Part shown: piece by piece, positions 52,555 to 60,811 of the stretch
How positions within the stretch are numbered: position 1 is the first letter of the stretch
How the letters are laid out: every line of letters starts with the position of its first letter
NCBI GenBank assembly: GCA_963677135.2
Contig: CAXXLS010000017.1
Span: 248,001 to 312,000 of the forward strand
From: Seleniibacterium sp963677135
GTDB lineage: Bacteria > Desulfobacterota > Desulfuromonadia > Desulfuromonadales > Geopsychrobacteraceae
Direction: 5' to 3'
Length of the DNA: 64,000 nucleotides
Position numbers and translations under genes: made by a program
Notes under the pieces: model-generated
Databases searched by the model: none
Told to the model about the DNA's origin: nothing
The model's input: the letters and a program-made list of their open reading frames with translations, nothing else

Positions 52555-53634
52555 ATGAATTTTTCTCTGCGCCAGGCTAAGTTACGGGACATTTTACGTC
52601 GCAATAACGTCGATGCCATTCTTCTCTTCGGGCTTTACGATATCCGTTACCTGTGCGGATTCTCCGGTACTGACGGAGCTTTTCTCCTGACTGACTCCGA
52701 GTCGATCTTTTTGACCGATTCCCGATACGCCACCCAGGCGAGGGATCAGGTCAGCACCGATCGGGTCATCTGCTATGCCGGAAAGCTGGCGGGGATCGGC
52801 GATGAGCTGACACGGCTGGAAGCGGCGAGGGTCGGTTTCGATGCGAACAGTGTCAGTGTTGCCGTGTTTGAGAAACTCACTGCCCAGGCCCCTGATCACA
52901 TCGAATGGGTTCCCCTGAGCGAGGACCTCGATGCGTTGCGGGCCTGCAAAGATCCGGACGAACTGGCTCTCATGAAAAAGGCGGCTGACCTCAACCGGGA
53001 GGCTTTTGAGAGAATAATCCCCCTGATCAAGGCCGGTGTCAGTGAAAAGACCGTTGCGCTGGAGCTCGAATTCGCTCTGAAACGGCTGGGCGGTGAAGAC
53101 AATGCTTTCGATTTCATCGTCGCTTCCGGGATCCGTGGCGCCCTTCCTCACGGTGTCGCCAGTGATAAGCCGATGGGTGACGGTGAACTCGTGACCATCG
53201 ATTTCGGAACCCGTGTTCAGGGTTACTGTTCGGATGAAACGGTGACCTTCGCAGTCGGAAATATTTCAGGAAAACTTCGACAAATTTTTGATATTGTGTT
53301 AGAAGCTCATGATTCGGCACTGGCCGCTGTTCGGCCCGGGGTCAAGATTTCAGATCTGGATGCTGTTGCCAGGAATCATATCAGCGCATCCGGATTCGGT
53401 GAGTTTTTTGGACATGGGCTGGGGCATGGCGTCGGCCTGGATATTCACGAATATCCAGCAGTGTCGTCAAGAACGGAGGACAGCCTTCGGGAGGGGATGG
53501 TTATTACCATAGAACCGGGAATCTATATCCCTGATTTAGGCGGTGTCAGGATAGAAGACAGCATCGTGGTCACGGCGACCGGGTATGAGCTGTTGACCAG
53601 TATCCCCAAGCAGTTCAGAAGCCTGACGCCCTGA
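52555..53634 (+). CDS. pepP: Xaa-Pro aminopeptidase (M24 family)
   Basis: Cleaves N-terminal residues before proline. 359 residues with an N-terminal creatinase-like domain (VDAILLFGLYDIRYLCGFSG) and a pita-bread catalytic domain. The metal ligands are in VTIDFGTRVQGYCSDETVT, FGHGLGHGVGLDIHEYP, VITIEPGIYIPDLGGVRIED. It lies 14 bases after the roadblock gene. The same family includes prolidases, so the exact substrate is a family-level call. Confidence 0.9.
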   Translation: MNFSLRQAKLRDILRRNNVDAILLFGLYDIRYLCGFSGTDGAFLLTDSESIFLTDSRYATQARDQVSTDRVICYAGKLAGIGDELTRLEAARVGFDANSVSVAVFEKLTAQAPDHIEWVPLSEDLDALRACKDPDELALMKKAADLNREAFERIIPLIKAGVSEKTVALELEFALKRLGGEDNAFDFIVASGIRGALPHGVASDKPMGDGELVTIDFGTRVQGYCSDETVTFAVGNISGKLRQIFDIVLEAHDSALAAVRPGVKISDLDAVARNHISASGFGEFFGHGLGHGVGLDIHEYPAVSSRTEDSLREGMVITIEPGIYIPDLGGVRIEDSIVVTATGYELLTSIPKQFRSLTP

Positions 53635-53709
53635 GTTTGACAATCGTTCCGTCTCAACACAGTTCATTAAATTTACGCTCATATTCGCACAACCGGTCAG
53701 GAGGAATAC

Positions 53710-54174
53710 ATGGACCTGAAAGATCTTAAGACGTTGATCAAAGTCATTACCGAAACAGACATTACTGAATTTGATCTGGAAAACAGTGAGGAGAAGATTC
53801 ACATCAAGCGTGGCCCGGACAAGGAAATTATCCAGGTCGCCGCGCCTGTTGCCGCGCCGGCCGCACCTGTTGCCGCTGCACCCGTCGCCGCCCCAGCCCC
53901 GCAGCCTCAACCCGAGGCCCAGGCTGACAGCAAGTACGATGCGATTACCGCTCCCATGGTCGGTTCCTTCTACCGTAAACCGGCTCCCGATGCGGAACCT
54001 TTCTGCAAGGTCGGGGATGTCGTCGAAGCCGGCCAGGTGATCTGCCTGGTGGAAGCCATGAAGCTTTTCAATGAGATCGAAGCCGAATTCAAGTGCCGCA
54101 TCGTCGAAATCCTTAAAGAGGACGGCGCCCCGGTCGAATACGGTGAAAATATTTTCCTGGTGGAAAAACTTTAA
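53710..54174 (+). CDS. accB: Biotin carboxyl carrier protein of acetyl-CoA carboxylase
   Basis: Carries the biotin that AccC carboxylates in fatty-acid synthesis. 154 residues: N-terminal dimer region (MDLKDLKTLIKVITETDITE), an Ala/Pro-rich linker (about 45-72, VAAPVAAPAAPVAAAP...), and a C-terminal biotinyl domain with VEAMKLFNEIEAEF, biotin on K118. Strong ribosome site AGGAGGAAT. It is 63 bases ahead of accC, the usual pair. Confidence 0.96.
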   Translation: MDLKDLKTLIKVITETDITEFDLENSEEKIHIKRGPDKEIIQVAAPVAAPAAPVAAAPVAAPAPQPQPEAQADSKYDAITAPMVGSFYRKPAPDAEPFCKVGDVVEAGQVICLVEAMKLFNEIEAEFKCRIVEILKEDGAPVEYGENIFLVEKL

Positions 54175-54237
54175 AGATCGCTCCTTGAGTTCGGTTGAGC
54201 ATGATGAAGTCAATTCTTCTGTAAGGAGTGCAGGAAA

Positions 54238-55575
54238 ATGTTTCATAAGATATTAATAGCCAATCGTGGTGAGATTGCTTTGCGCATCATCAGGGCCTGC
54301 AAGGAGATGGGGATCAAGACGGTCGCCGTACATTCCGAAGCCGATTATGAGGCTCTGCACGTCAGTCTTGCCGATGAAAGTATCTGTATCGGACCGACTC
54401 CCAGCTCGGCCAGCTATCTGAATATGAAAGCGATTATCAGTGCTGCGGAAATCGCCGATGCCGATGCTATTCATCCGGGTTACGGTTTTCTGTCGGAAAA
54501 CGCTGAATTCGCCGAAATCTGTGAACAGTGCGGGATTACCTTTATCGGACCGACCGCCGAGAATATGCGGATGATGGGGGACAAGATCACCGCGCGGCAG
54601 ACCGTGACGTCCGCCGGGGTCCCGATTCTCCCCGGAACCAACGAAAGTATCGAAACCACCGAAGAGGCGCAACGGATTGCGGATGAAATCGGCTATCCGG
54701 TTATCATCAAGGCGTCGGCCGGAGGTGGCGGCCGCGGCATGAAAATCGTTCATTCGCCCGGTTCGCTGGCCAACGCGCTGGCAACGGCGCGGGCCGAAGC
54801 GCAGTCGGGATTCGGTCGGGCCGACGTTTACATCGAAAAATTCTGTGAACATCCCCGGCACGTTGAAATCCAGATCCTTGGTGACAAGCACGGCAACGTC
54901 ATTCACCTGGGTGAGCGGGACTGTTCCATTCAGCGCCGCCATCAGAAACTGATTGAAGAGGCGCCCTGTCCGGTTCTGACCCCGGCTCAACGCGAGGAGA
55001 TGGGGGCCTGTGCCGTCGCGGCGGCCAAGGCTGTCGGTTACAGCAGCGCCGGGACCGTCGAGTATCTCCTCGATGCCGACGGCAGTTTCTATTTCATGGA
55101 GATGAACACCAGGGTCCAGGTCGAACATCCGGTGACTGAAATGATAACGGGCGTCGATATCATCAAGGAACAGATCCGCTCCGCGGCCGGTATTCCTCTG
55201 CGCTATAGCCAGGATGACATCAAGATCAACGGTCATGCCATCGAATGCCGTATCAATGCCGAGGATCCGGTCAAGTTTACCCCCTGCCCGGGTAAAATCA
55301 CCGGCTACCACACTCCCGGGGGAATGGGTGTCCGGGTTGAAAGCGCCCTGTACGACCAGTACACGGTTCTGCCCCATTACGATTCCATGATCGGCAAGCT
55401 GATTGTTCATGCGGAAACCCGTGAAGAAGCGATTCGCCGGATGGCCTGCGCCCTTGACGAATATATTATCGAAGGGATCAAGACGACTATTCCGTTTCAT
55501 CAGAAAATGATGAACAACAAGGAATTCATCGACGGTCATTTCGATACCAATTTTCTGGAAAGGGTCAAGATCTGA
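54238..55575 (+). CDS. accC: Acetyl-CoA carboxylase, biotin carboxylase subunit
   Basis: ATP-dependent carboxylation of biotin on AccB. 445 residues, ATP-grasp fold. Motifs: KILIANRGEIALRIIRACKE at the start, glycine loop KASAGGGGRGMKIVHS, ERDCSIQRRHQKLIEEAPCP and MEMNTRVQVEHPVTEMITGV with the catalytic residues. AAGGAGTGCAGG lies before the ATG. It forms a unit with accB. Confidence 0.96.
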   Translation: MFHKILIANRGEIALRIIRACKEMGIKTVAVHSEADYEALHVSLADESICIGPTPSSASYLNMKAIISAAEIADADAIHPGYGFLSENAEFAEICEQCGITFIGPTAENMRMMGDKITARQTVTSAGVPILPGTNESIETTEEAQRIADEIGYPVIIKASAGGGGRGMKIVHSPGSLANALATARAEAQSGFGRADVYIEKFCEHPRHVEIQILGDKHGNVIHLGERDCSIQRRHQKLIEEAPCPVLTPAQREEMGACAVAAAKAVGYSSAGTVEYLLDADGSFYFMEMNTRVQVEHPVTEMITGVDIIKEQIRSAAGIPLRYSQDDIKINGHAIECRINAEDPVKFTPCPGKITGYHTPGGMGVRVESALYDQYTVLPHYDSMIGKLIVHAETREEAIRRMACALDEYIIEGIKTTIPFHQKMMNNKEFIDGHFDTNFLERVKI

Positions 55576-55611
55576 TGACGAATCCCTGTTATCGGTTTTG
55601 ATCTGTGAATA

Positions 55612-55636
55612 AGGCTGGACGACGAACGTCCGGCCT
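55612..55636 (+). other. Hairpin between accC and mqnA
   Basis: AGGCTGGACG (55612-55621) pairs with CGTCCGGCCT (55627-55636) with one G-U pair. There is no T-run, so it is probably an mRNA structural element rather than a terminator. Confidence 0.4.
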
Positions 55637-55650
55637 GGTGTGGACAATAT

Positions 55651-56484
55651 ATGATCCCTTCTGACCAACTGACCTTGGGATATATCTCATATCTGAACTG
55701 TGTCCCATTTTTTCAGTACCTCAAACAGCAAGGATTCAAGGGACGCCTGGTCGCAGGTGTCCCTTCTTCATTAAACCGCATGCTCCAGCAGGGGGAATTG
55801 GACGCCAGCCCGTCCTCGTCCTTCGAGTATGCCCTGCATGCGGAGAAATACTGTCTGCTGCCCGATTTCTCCATCTCCTCCACAGGGCCGGTCAACAGCG
55901 TCCTGCTGTTCAGCCCCTTCCCACCCGAACAGCTGGTTGGTCACGCAATCGCCCTGACCAGTGAATCGGCGACCTCCATTAATCTTTTACGTGTTTTACT
56001 GCTGGAATTTTTCGGACATTCGGCGGTTTCCGATTTTGTCCCGGAGGGTACCGTTGAAGAGGAGATTGCTGGCGGCAGTCCGGGGTTGCTGATCGGCGAT
56101 CGGGCCATGGCCCAGGCCAGGACCCTTCCTGAAGGGATGCGCATTTACGATCTTGGTGGCATGTGGTACGAAAAGACCGGCTTGCCGTTCGTCTTCGCCC
56201 TGTGGATTCTGCGACGCGAAAGTGCCCGGAACAAGGCTGCCGCTATCTCCAATGTCCTGGACCAGCTTGGCGCCGCCCTCGGCCGGTCTTTGGCTGACTT
56301 ACGGCTGCTGGCCGAGAATGCCGGTTTCACTGGGCCTGATGTTGACTACTGTGCTGATTACTGGCGGGGGATCGACTATTCCCTGACGGACAAACACCGG
56401 TCAGGGTTGTCCCTGTTTTTTGAGTTATGTGCCAAGCACGGGCTGCTTGACAAGGCGCCTGCGCTGCGCTTCTTTCCCCTCTGA
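55651..56484 (+). CDS. mqnA: Chorismate dehydratase (futalosine menaquinone pathway)
   Basis: Dehydrates chorismate to 3-enolpyruvyl-benzoate, the first step of menaquinone synthesis by the futalosine route. 277 residues, periplasmic-binding-like fold. Family motifs: LGYISYLNCVPFF, LDASPSSSFEYALHAEKYCL, SISSTGPVNSVLLFS, LLIGDRAMAQ and GGMWYEKTGLPFVFALWILR. It indicates that menaquinone is the main quinone here. Ribosome site weak. Confidence 0.92.
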   Translation: MIPSDQLTLGYISYLNCVPFFQYLKQQGFKGRLVAGVPSSLNRMLQQGELDASPSSSFEYALHAEKYCLLPDFSISSTGPVNSVLLFSPFPPEQLVGHAIALTSESATSINLLRVLLLEFFGHSAVSDFVPEGTVEEEIAGGSPGLLIGDRAMAQARTLPEGMRIYDLGGMWYEKTGLPFVFALWILRRESARNKAAAISNVLDQLGAALGRSLADLRLLAENAGFTGPDVDYCADYWRGIDYSLTDKHRSGLSLFFELCAKHGLLDKAPALRFFPL

Positions 56485-56667
56485 TTCGGGCGCCGGAACA
56501 CAATTTAATAAAACTCACAGGGATGATTCTTTGCAGAGATTGTAACGATATAACTTTGTTAGGAAGTTAATGTAAAAAAGTTAAAAAAAATGTGGATTTA
56601 TAAAGGTCTTTTTATTAGAATGTGTCAAGTTTTATACTGCGCATTATAAACCGAAGGGAGGGTTTTT

Positions 56668-58728
56668 GTGGCAAAGCTCATAAAATTGTTCTTGGTTCTG
56701 TTCGTTGCCGTGCTGTTCGGCTGCGGTACGCAGGGCGGATCCGACTCGGATTCAGGTAGCACGACAGACTCGGCGACAGAGGATACAACGACGACAGAAG
56801 AAACGGAAACTGTCAGCGCGATTCTTCTCTCCACGACAACGTCTACAATAGGAACAGGTGAAACAGCTACGATAACAGCCCGCCTGCTTAATAGTAGTGG
56901 ACAGACTGTTACTGGTAGCAAGGTTGTTTCTTTTACTCTCGATTCGCCTGCTTTGGCATCAATCAATTCCCCTGGAGTGACCTCAAGTGGTCTCATAAAC
57001 CGGACGCTCACTGCCAATAATATTGAGGGCGAAGTGACAGTTACTGCGGCGGTCGATGGTGCTTCAGCAACGCTGACAGTCGAAATTTCCGATGAGCTTG
57101 CCGCCGCCTCGGTCTCCGTTTCTGCCAACCCAGCCAGCATAACCGTTGGAGGGACGGCTGTTGTCAGTGCGACCGTTCTCGACAGCAATGGTGATCCCAT
57201 GGCTGTCGGGACAAATGTCAATTTTGCGGTTAATAACAGCAGCCTTGGCTCGGTTGTTTCTTCTGCATCAATTTCGGGCACATCTGGTATCGCCCAGGCG
57301 ACCTTCTCTGCAGGAACAACCACTGCAGGAACCGTCACGGTGACGGCAACCTCAGGGACCGTTTCGGGTTCGACAACGATTGATATTATTGGCGCTGATG
57401 CAGGCAGTATCGAGTTTGATTCTGCCGAGCCTCAAATTATTGTTCTTAAGGGGTCAGGAGGAACCGAGACATCCCTGGTCAGTTTCCTGGTCAAAGATAT
57501 CAACGGTACACCCGTTGCCGGAAGCCAAACTGTGCGGATGACGCTGAGTGGTCCAAACGGTGGCGAATATATCGGTTCAGTTGCCGGCACAACAACTCTT
57601 GACGTAGGGACCGTTGATGGCTATGCGACGGTTGTTTTGCACAGTGGGACTATTCCTGGAACAGTTACCATTAACGCAACGGTGGTTGGTACGAGTTTGT
57701 CTACCTCCAGCGGGGTTATTGCGATCGGCGGTGGCGTTCCTTCCGAAGGACATTTCTCATTGTCAACAACGACCCTGAATCTTGAAGGTTTTGCCTGGGA
57801 CGGCATTACCGCTGATATCACTGCCCGCATTGCTGATCGTTACGGGAACTATAATGTCCTGGAAGGAACTTCGGTATCTTTCTATAGCGAGTGTGGAGCC
57901 ATCGACCGTGCCGTTAACCTTGACAGCGAAGGGGAAGGAAGTGTCGAATTCAGAACCCAGAAGCCTTACCCTGAGAATGTCGATATCTCTTCTGCTGATG
58001 GCAACTTGTTGGCCCTTGAAAGGGCGGTTATTGACGATTATGCCGATTATCTCGGCGTGACTATCGATAACGATAACAACCCGCGTGATGGGCTCTGTAC
58101 CATAGTCGCTGTTGTTGATGGCGAAGAAGAATTTACGGATGCCAATGCCAGCGGCGCTTTTGACATTGGTGAATCCTATGATGATACCTATGATGATATT
58201 CATCTTGATATGGATGATGATGCCGAAGATATCGGATTTGAAGAAGAAGTTGACGGCAACCCTTACGACTCTTCTTTTGAAGATCTCATCGTTGATCGTA
58301 ATCAGGATGGAGAATTCGACGGCATGAATGATACCTGGGATAGTAACAAGCGTATCTCTCAGTCGATTAAGCTCCTGTATACCGGAGTTCCTGGCTTGAG
58401 CGTTGCCGATTCCTCAGGGAATCCGTTCTCATCGATATCCGTACCTGACGGTTCCTCAAGGCAGATCTTTTATGCTTTGCATGATGCGCGTTTTAATCCG
58501 CCAATTGCGGGGACCAGGATAACGGTGACGTGCGATGTCGGCAAGATCAGCGGGATCACCACAAATACCTATCTTGATACTAACCGTATCGGATCCCCCA
58601 TCTACTCCGTTATTATTTCCGACAGCAAGGCGGGTGATACGGACGCGGCGGAGATTGGCACCTTGACGTTTACCTGGACCTGGAAAGGCGCGGAATATTC
58701 AAGGTCGATGTATGTGACTGTTGACTAA
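56668..58728 (+). CDS. Ig-like-repeat surface lipoprotein with an acidic Ca-type region
   Basis: Exported lipoprotein of 686 residues: signal peptide with lipobox LFGC (Cys19), then a Ser/Thr/Asp/Glu linker. Two or three Big_1/invasin-like Ig modules follow (SVSANPASITVGGTAVVSAT, VLDSNGDPMAVGTNVNFAVN, STTIDIIGADAG). Residues about 467-553 are Asp-rich with DxDxDG-type loops (IDNDNNPRDG, DRNQDGEFDG). Likely a cell-surface adhesin or matrix protein. The GTG at 56668 has GAAGGGAGG upstream. Base use is A/T-richer in places than the neighbours, which may mean later acquisition. It is not homologous to pilus proteins. Confidence 0.82.
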   Translation: MAKLIKLFLVLFVAVLFGCGTQGGSDSDSGSTTDSATEDTTTTEETETVSAILLSTTTSTIGTGETATITARLLNSSGQTVTGSKVVSFTLDSPALASINSPGVTSSGLINRTLTANNIEGEVTVTAAVDGASATLTVEISDELAAASVSVSANPASITVGGTAVVSATVLDSNGDPMAVGTNVNFAVNNSSLGSVVSSASISGTSGIAQATFSAGTTTAGTVTVTATSGTVSGSTTIDIIGADAGSIEFDSAEPQIIVLKGSGGTETSLVSFLVKDINGTPVAGSQTVRMTLSGPNGGEYIGSVAGTTTLDVGTVDGYATVVLHSGTIPGTVTINATVVGTSLSTSSGVIAIGGGVPSEGHFSLSTTTLNLEGFAWDGITADITARIADRYGNYNVLEGTSVSFYSECGAIDRAVNLDSEGEGSVEFRTQKPYPENVDISSADGNLLALERAVIDDYADYLGVTIDNDNNPRDGLCTIVAVVDGEEEFTDANASGAFDIGESYDDTYDDIHLDMDDDAEDIGFEEEVDGNPYDSSFEDLIVDRNQDGEFDGMNDTWDSNKRISQSIKLLYTGVPGLSVADSSGNPFSSISVPDGSSRQIFYALHDARFNPPIAGTRITVTCDVGKISGITTNTYLDTNRIGSPIYSVIISDSKAGDTDAAEIGTLTFTWTWKGAEYSRSMYVTVD

Positions 58729-58748
58729 TCGCTTCAAATGTCTATAAT
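58721..58748 (+). promoter_or_regulatory. tRNA-Leu promoter overlapping the Ig-like gene end
   Basis: TTGACT (58721-58726), 16-bp spacer, TATAAT (58743-58748). The -35 lies in the last codons of the Ig-like gene. The expected start is near 58755, inside the following hairpin. Confidence 0.75.
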
Positions 58749-58752
58749 GCAG

Positions 58753-58790
58753 CGGTCCGCAGGGTTTGCCTTGCGGACCGTATTTTGTTT
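58753..58790 (+). terminator. Terminator of the Ig-like gene, in the tRNA leader
   Basis: A 9-bp stem CGGTCCGCA / TGCGGACCG with a 10-base loop, followed by TATTTTGTTT. It would end the Ig-like transcript, and most of it would also be at the 5' end of the tRNA precursor. Confidence 0.65.
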
Positions 58791-58793
58791 CAT

Positions 58794-58880
58794 GCCCGGG
58801 TGGCGGAACTGGTAGACGCAAGGGACTTAAAATCCCTCGGCATTCGTGCTGTACGAGTTCAAGTCTCGTCCCGGGTACCA
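58794..58880 (+). tRNA. tRNA-Leu (anticodon UAA)
   Basis: 87 bases with an encoded CCA end. The acceptor arm GCCCGGG pairs with CCCGGGT (one G-U). The D-arm region GCGGAACTGGTAGACGC, the anticodon stem AGGGA/TCCCT with loop CTTAAAA (anticodon TAA at 58828-58830), a long variable arm (GGCATTCGTGCTG) and GTTCAAGTC of the T-loop are typical of a class II leucine tRNA. Confidence 0.95.
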
Positions 58881-58885
58881 TAGTA

Positions 58886-58925
58886 AAGAGGGCCGATATT
58901 TTTTTGATATCGGCCCTCTTTTTTT
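58886..58925 (+). terminator. Rho-independent terminator after tRNA-Leu
   Basis: A 14-bp stem AAGAGGGCCGATAT / ATATCGGCCCTCTT with a 7-base loop, followed by a T-run. Confidence 0.95.
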
Positions 58926-58997
58926 GCATCTTCCTGACACTTCTAGGTTAAACTTCGACCTTCTTCAAAACAGTTTCAGTTTGACAGGATGGTTACC

Positions 58998-59468
58998 ATG
59001 AAAAAAATGAAGCGTATTGGTCTGGTGGCCCATGACCACCGGAAGAAGGATCTGATCGAGTGGGTGAAGTGGAATGTGGACACGCTCAAAGGGCACCAGT
59101 TGTATTCGACCGGGACCACCGGACGTCTGGTGGAGGCGGCCATCAAGGAGGAGTTGACCGAGGATGAGGCTGCGACTTTCTCGGTGAATAAACTGAAATC
59201 GGGTCCCTTGGGGGGAGACCAGCAGCTGGGGGCTCTGATCTGTGAGGGGCAGATCGATATGCTGATCTTTCTCTGGGATCCCATGCAGCCGCAGCCTCAT
59301 GAGGTTGATATCAAGGCGCTGCTGAGAATTTCCGTGCTTTACAATGTGCCGACCGCCTGCAATCGGTCGACGGCCGATTACATGATCTCCTCCCCCCTGA
59401 TGGACAAGGACTATACCCCGATTCTCAAAGATTACAGTGCCTATATCGGGCGGGCAGTGCCTGAATGA
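58998..59468 (+). CDS. mgsA: Methylglyoxal synthase
   Basis: Converts dihydroxyacetone phosphate to methylglyoxal, a bypass of lower glycolysis. 156 residues. Family motifs: IGLVAHDHRKKDLIEWV, STGTTGRLV, SGPLGGDQQLGALICEGQID with catalytic Asp74, and FLWDPMQPQPHEVDIKALLR with His101. The ATG at 58998 has AGGA upstream; ATG 58989 is also in frame. It is convergent with tgt, three bases apart. Confidence 0.94.
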   Translation: MKKMKRIGLVAHDHRKKDLIEWVKWNVDTLKGHQLYSTGTTGRLVEAAIKEELTEDEAATFSVNKLKSGPLGGDQQLGALICEGQIDMLIFLWDPMQPQPHEVDIKALLRISVLYNVPTACNRSTADYMISSPLMDKDYTPILKDYSAYIGRAVPE

Positions 59469-59471
59469 CCC

Positions 59472-60581
59472 TTATTTGCCGGACAGGTATTCGCCCAGAA
59501 ACTCGTTTTTAAAGGCCTTGTAGTCATTGTGCTCGATGGCCTTGCGGGCTTCCGCCACCATGTTCAGATAAAAGCGCACATTGTGAATGGCCGCCAGGGT
59601 GGCGGACAGTATCTCGTTGGCATTGTAGAGATGATGCATGTAGGCCCGGGTGAAATTCCGACAGCAGTAACAGTCACAAGACGGGTCGACCGGGAAAAAG
59701 TCGCGGCGGTAATTGCGGTTGGTCAGGCGAATCTTGCCGCGCCGGGTAAACACCGTGGCACTGCGGGCGTAACGGGTCGGTATGACGCAATCAAACATAT
59801 CCATGCCGCGTTCGATGGACTCCAGGATGTCCTCCGGAAGCCCGACGCCCATCAGGTAGCGCGGTTTGTTTTTCGGCATGAACGGTTCGGTGTACTCAAC
59901 GACTTTCTTGAGCAATTCCAGTCCTTCCCCGACGCTGACGCCGCCGATGGCGTAGCCGGGAAAATCCATGGCCGTGAGTTCTTCGGCACAGATCCGTCTT
60001 AAATCGTCATAGACGCTCCCCTGGACGATGCCAAACAGGGCCTGATCGCTGCGGGAGTGATGTTTCAGGCACAGTTCGGCCCAGCGCAGGGTCTTCTTGA
60101 TCGACTTCGCGGAATAGTCGTGGGTGGCCGGGTAGGGGATGCACTCGTCGAAGGCCATGATGATATCGGCTCCCAGATCGTTTTCGATCTGCATGGCCTC
60201 TTTGGGTCCCAGAAAGATTTCCTCGCCGGTGAATTCATGGCGGAAATGCACCCCATCGTCACCGATCCGCTTTTTGGGCAGCGAGAATACCTGGAATCCG
60301 CCGCTGTCGGTCAGGATAGGCTTGTTCCAGTTCATGAATTTATGCAGTCCGCCGGCCTTTTTCACCAGGGCCTCACCCGGCTTGAGGTGCAGGTGATAGG
60401 TGTTGGACAGGATAATCTGGGCTTCGGTTTCCTCCACCTGGGCCGGGGTCATGGCTTTGAGCGCGCCATGGGTGCCGACCGGCATGAAGATAGGCGTCTC
60501 AATGGCACCATGGGGTGTTTCAAGTCGCCCTCTGCGGGCACGCGTGGTACTATCTTCATTGATCAGGGTAAATTGGAACAT
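59472..60581 (-). CDS. tgt: tRNA-guanine transglycosylase
   Basis: Swaps guanine for preQ1 at position 34 of Asp, Asn, His and Tyr tRNAs in queuosine synthesis. 369 residues. Motifs: ETPIFMPVGTHGALKAMTP, TDSGGFQVFSL (nucleophile region), CVIPTRYARSATVFTRRG and the zinc site DPSCDCYCCRNFTRAYMHH. The start at 60581 (MFQFTLINED) has AGGATAAGG directly upstream; the longer frame to 60818 would overlap the opposite gene's promoter. Confidence 0.96.
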   Translation of the reverse strand: MFQFTLINEDSTTRARRGRLETPHGAIETPIFMPVGTHGALKAMTPAQVEETEAQIILSNTYHLHLKPGEALVKKAGGLHKFMNWNKPILTDSGGFQVFSLPKKRIGDDGVHFRHEFTGEEIFLGPKEAMQIENDLGADIIMAFDECIPYPATHDYSAKSIKKTLRWAELCLKHHSRSDQALFGIVQGSVYDDLRRICAEELTAMDFPGYAIGGVSVGEGLELLKKVVEYTEPFMPKNKPRYLMGVGLPEDILESIERGMDMFDCVIPTRYARSATVFTRRGKIRLTNRNYRRDFFPVDPSCDCYCCRNFTRAYMHHLYNANEILSATLAAIHNVRFYLNMVAEARKAIEHNDYKAFKNEFLGEYLSGK

Positions 60582-60811
60582 CCTTATCCTCTCCATCGTT
60601 TGGTACTCGTGTCTCATGTTGTCTTGTGGGGCATGGCTGATTTTCCCTGAGAGGGAACTCCAGGCCCGATGATCCGATGCCGAAACCGTCAATTTTCGCA
60701 AGAGTCTTTCCTGCAAATCGTTGCCGGGGTTGCCGAAAAGAAGCGGGTTTCGGGCGGAAACTAGACTTGTAACAGATAACTGTGGTTGGGTGCAAATAAA
60801 TCGGTATCTCC

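Noticed and set aside
54253..55668. 471-codon minus-strand open frame
   Set aside because: Antisense to accC, which has all biotin carboxylase motifs. It has the same shadow-frame composition.
58753..58925. Two hairpins around the tRNA considered as a CRISPR-like or repeat element
   Set aside because: The stems differ in sequence and each fits a terminator; no repeat unit recurs.
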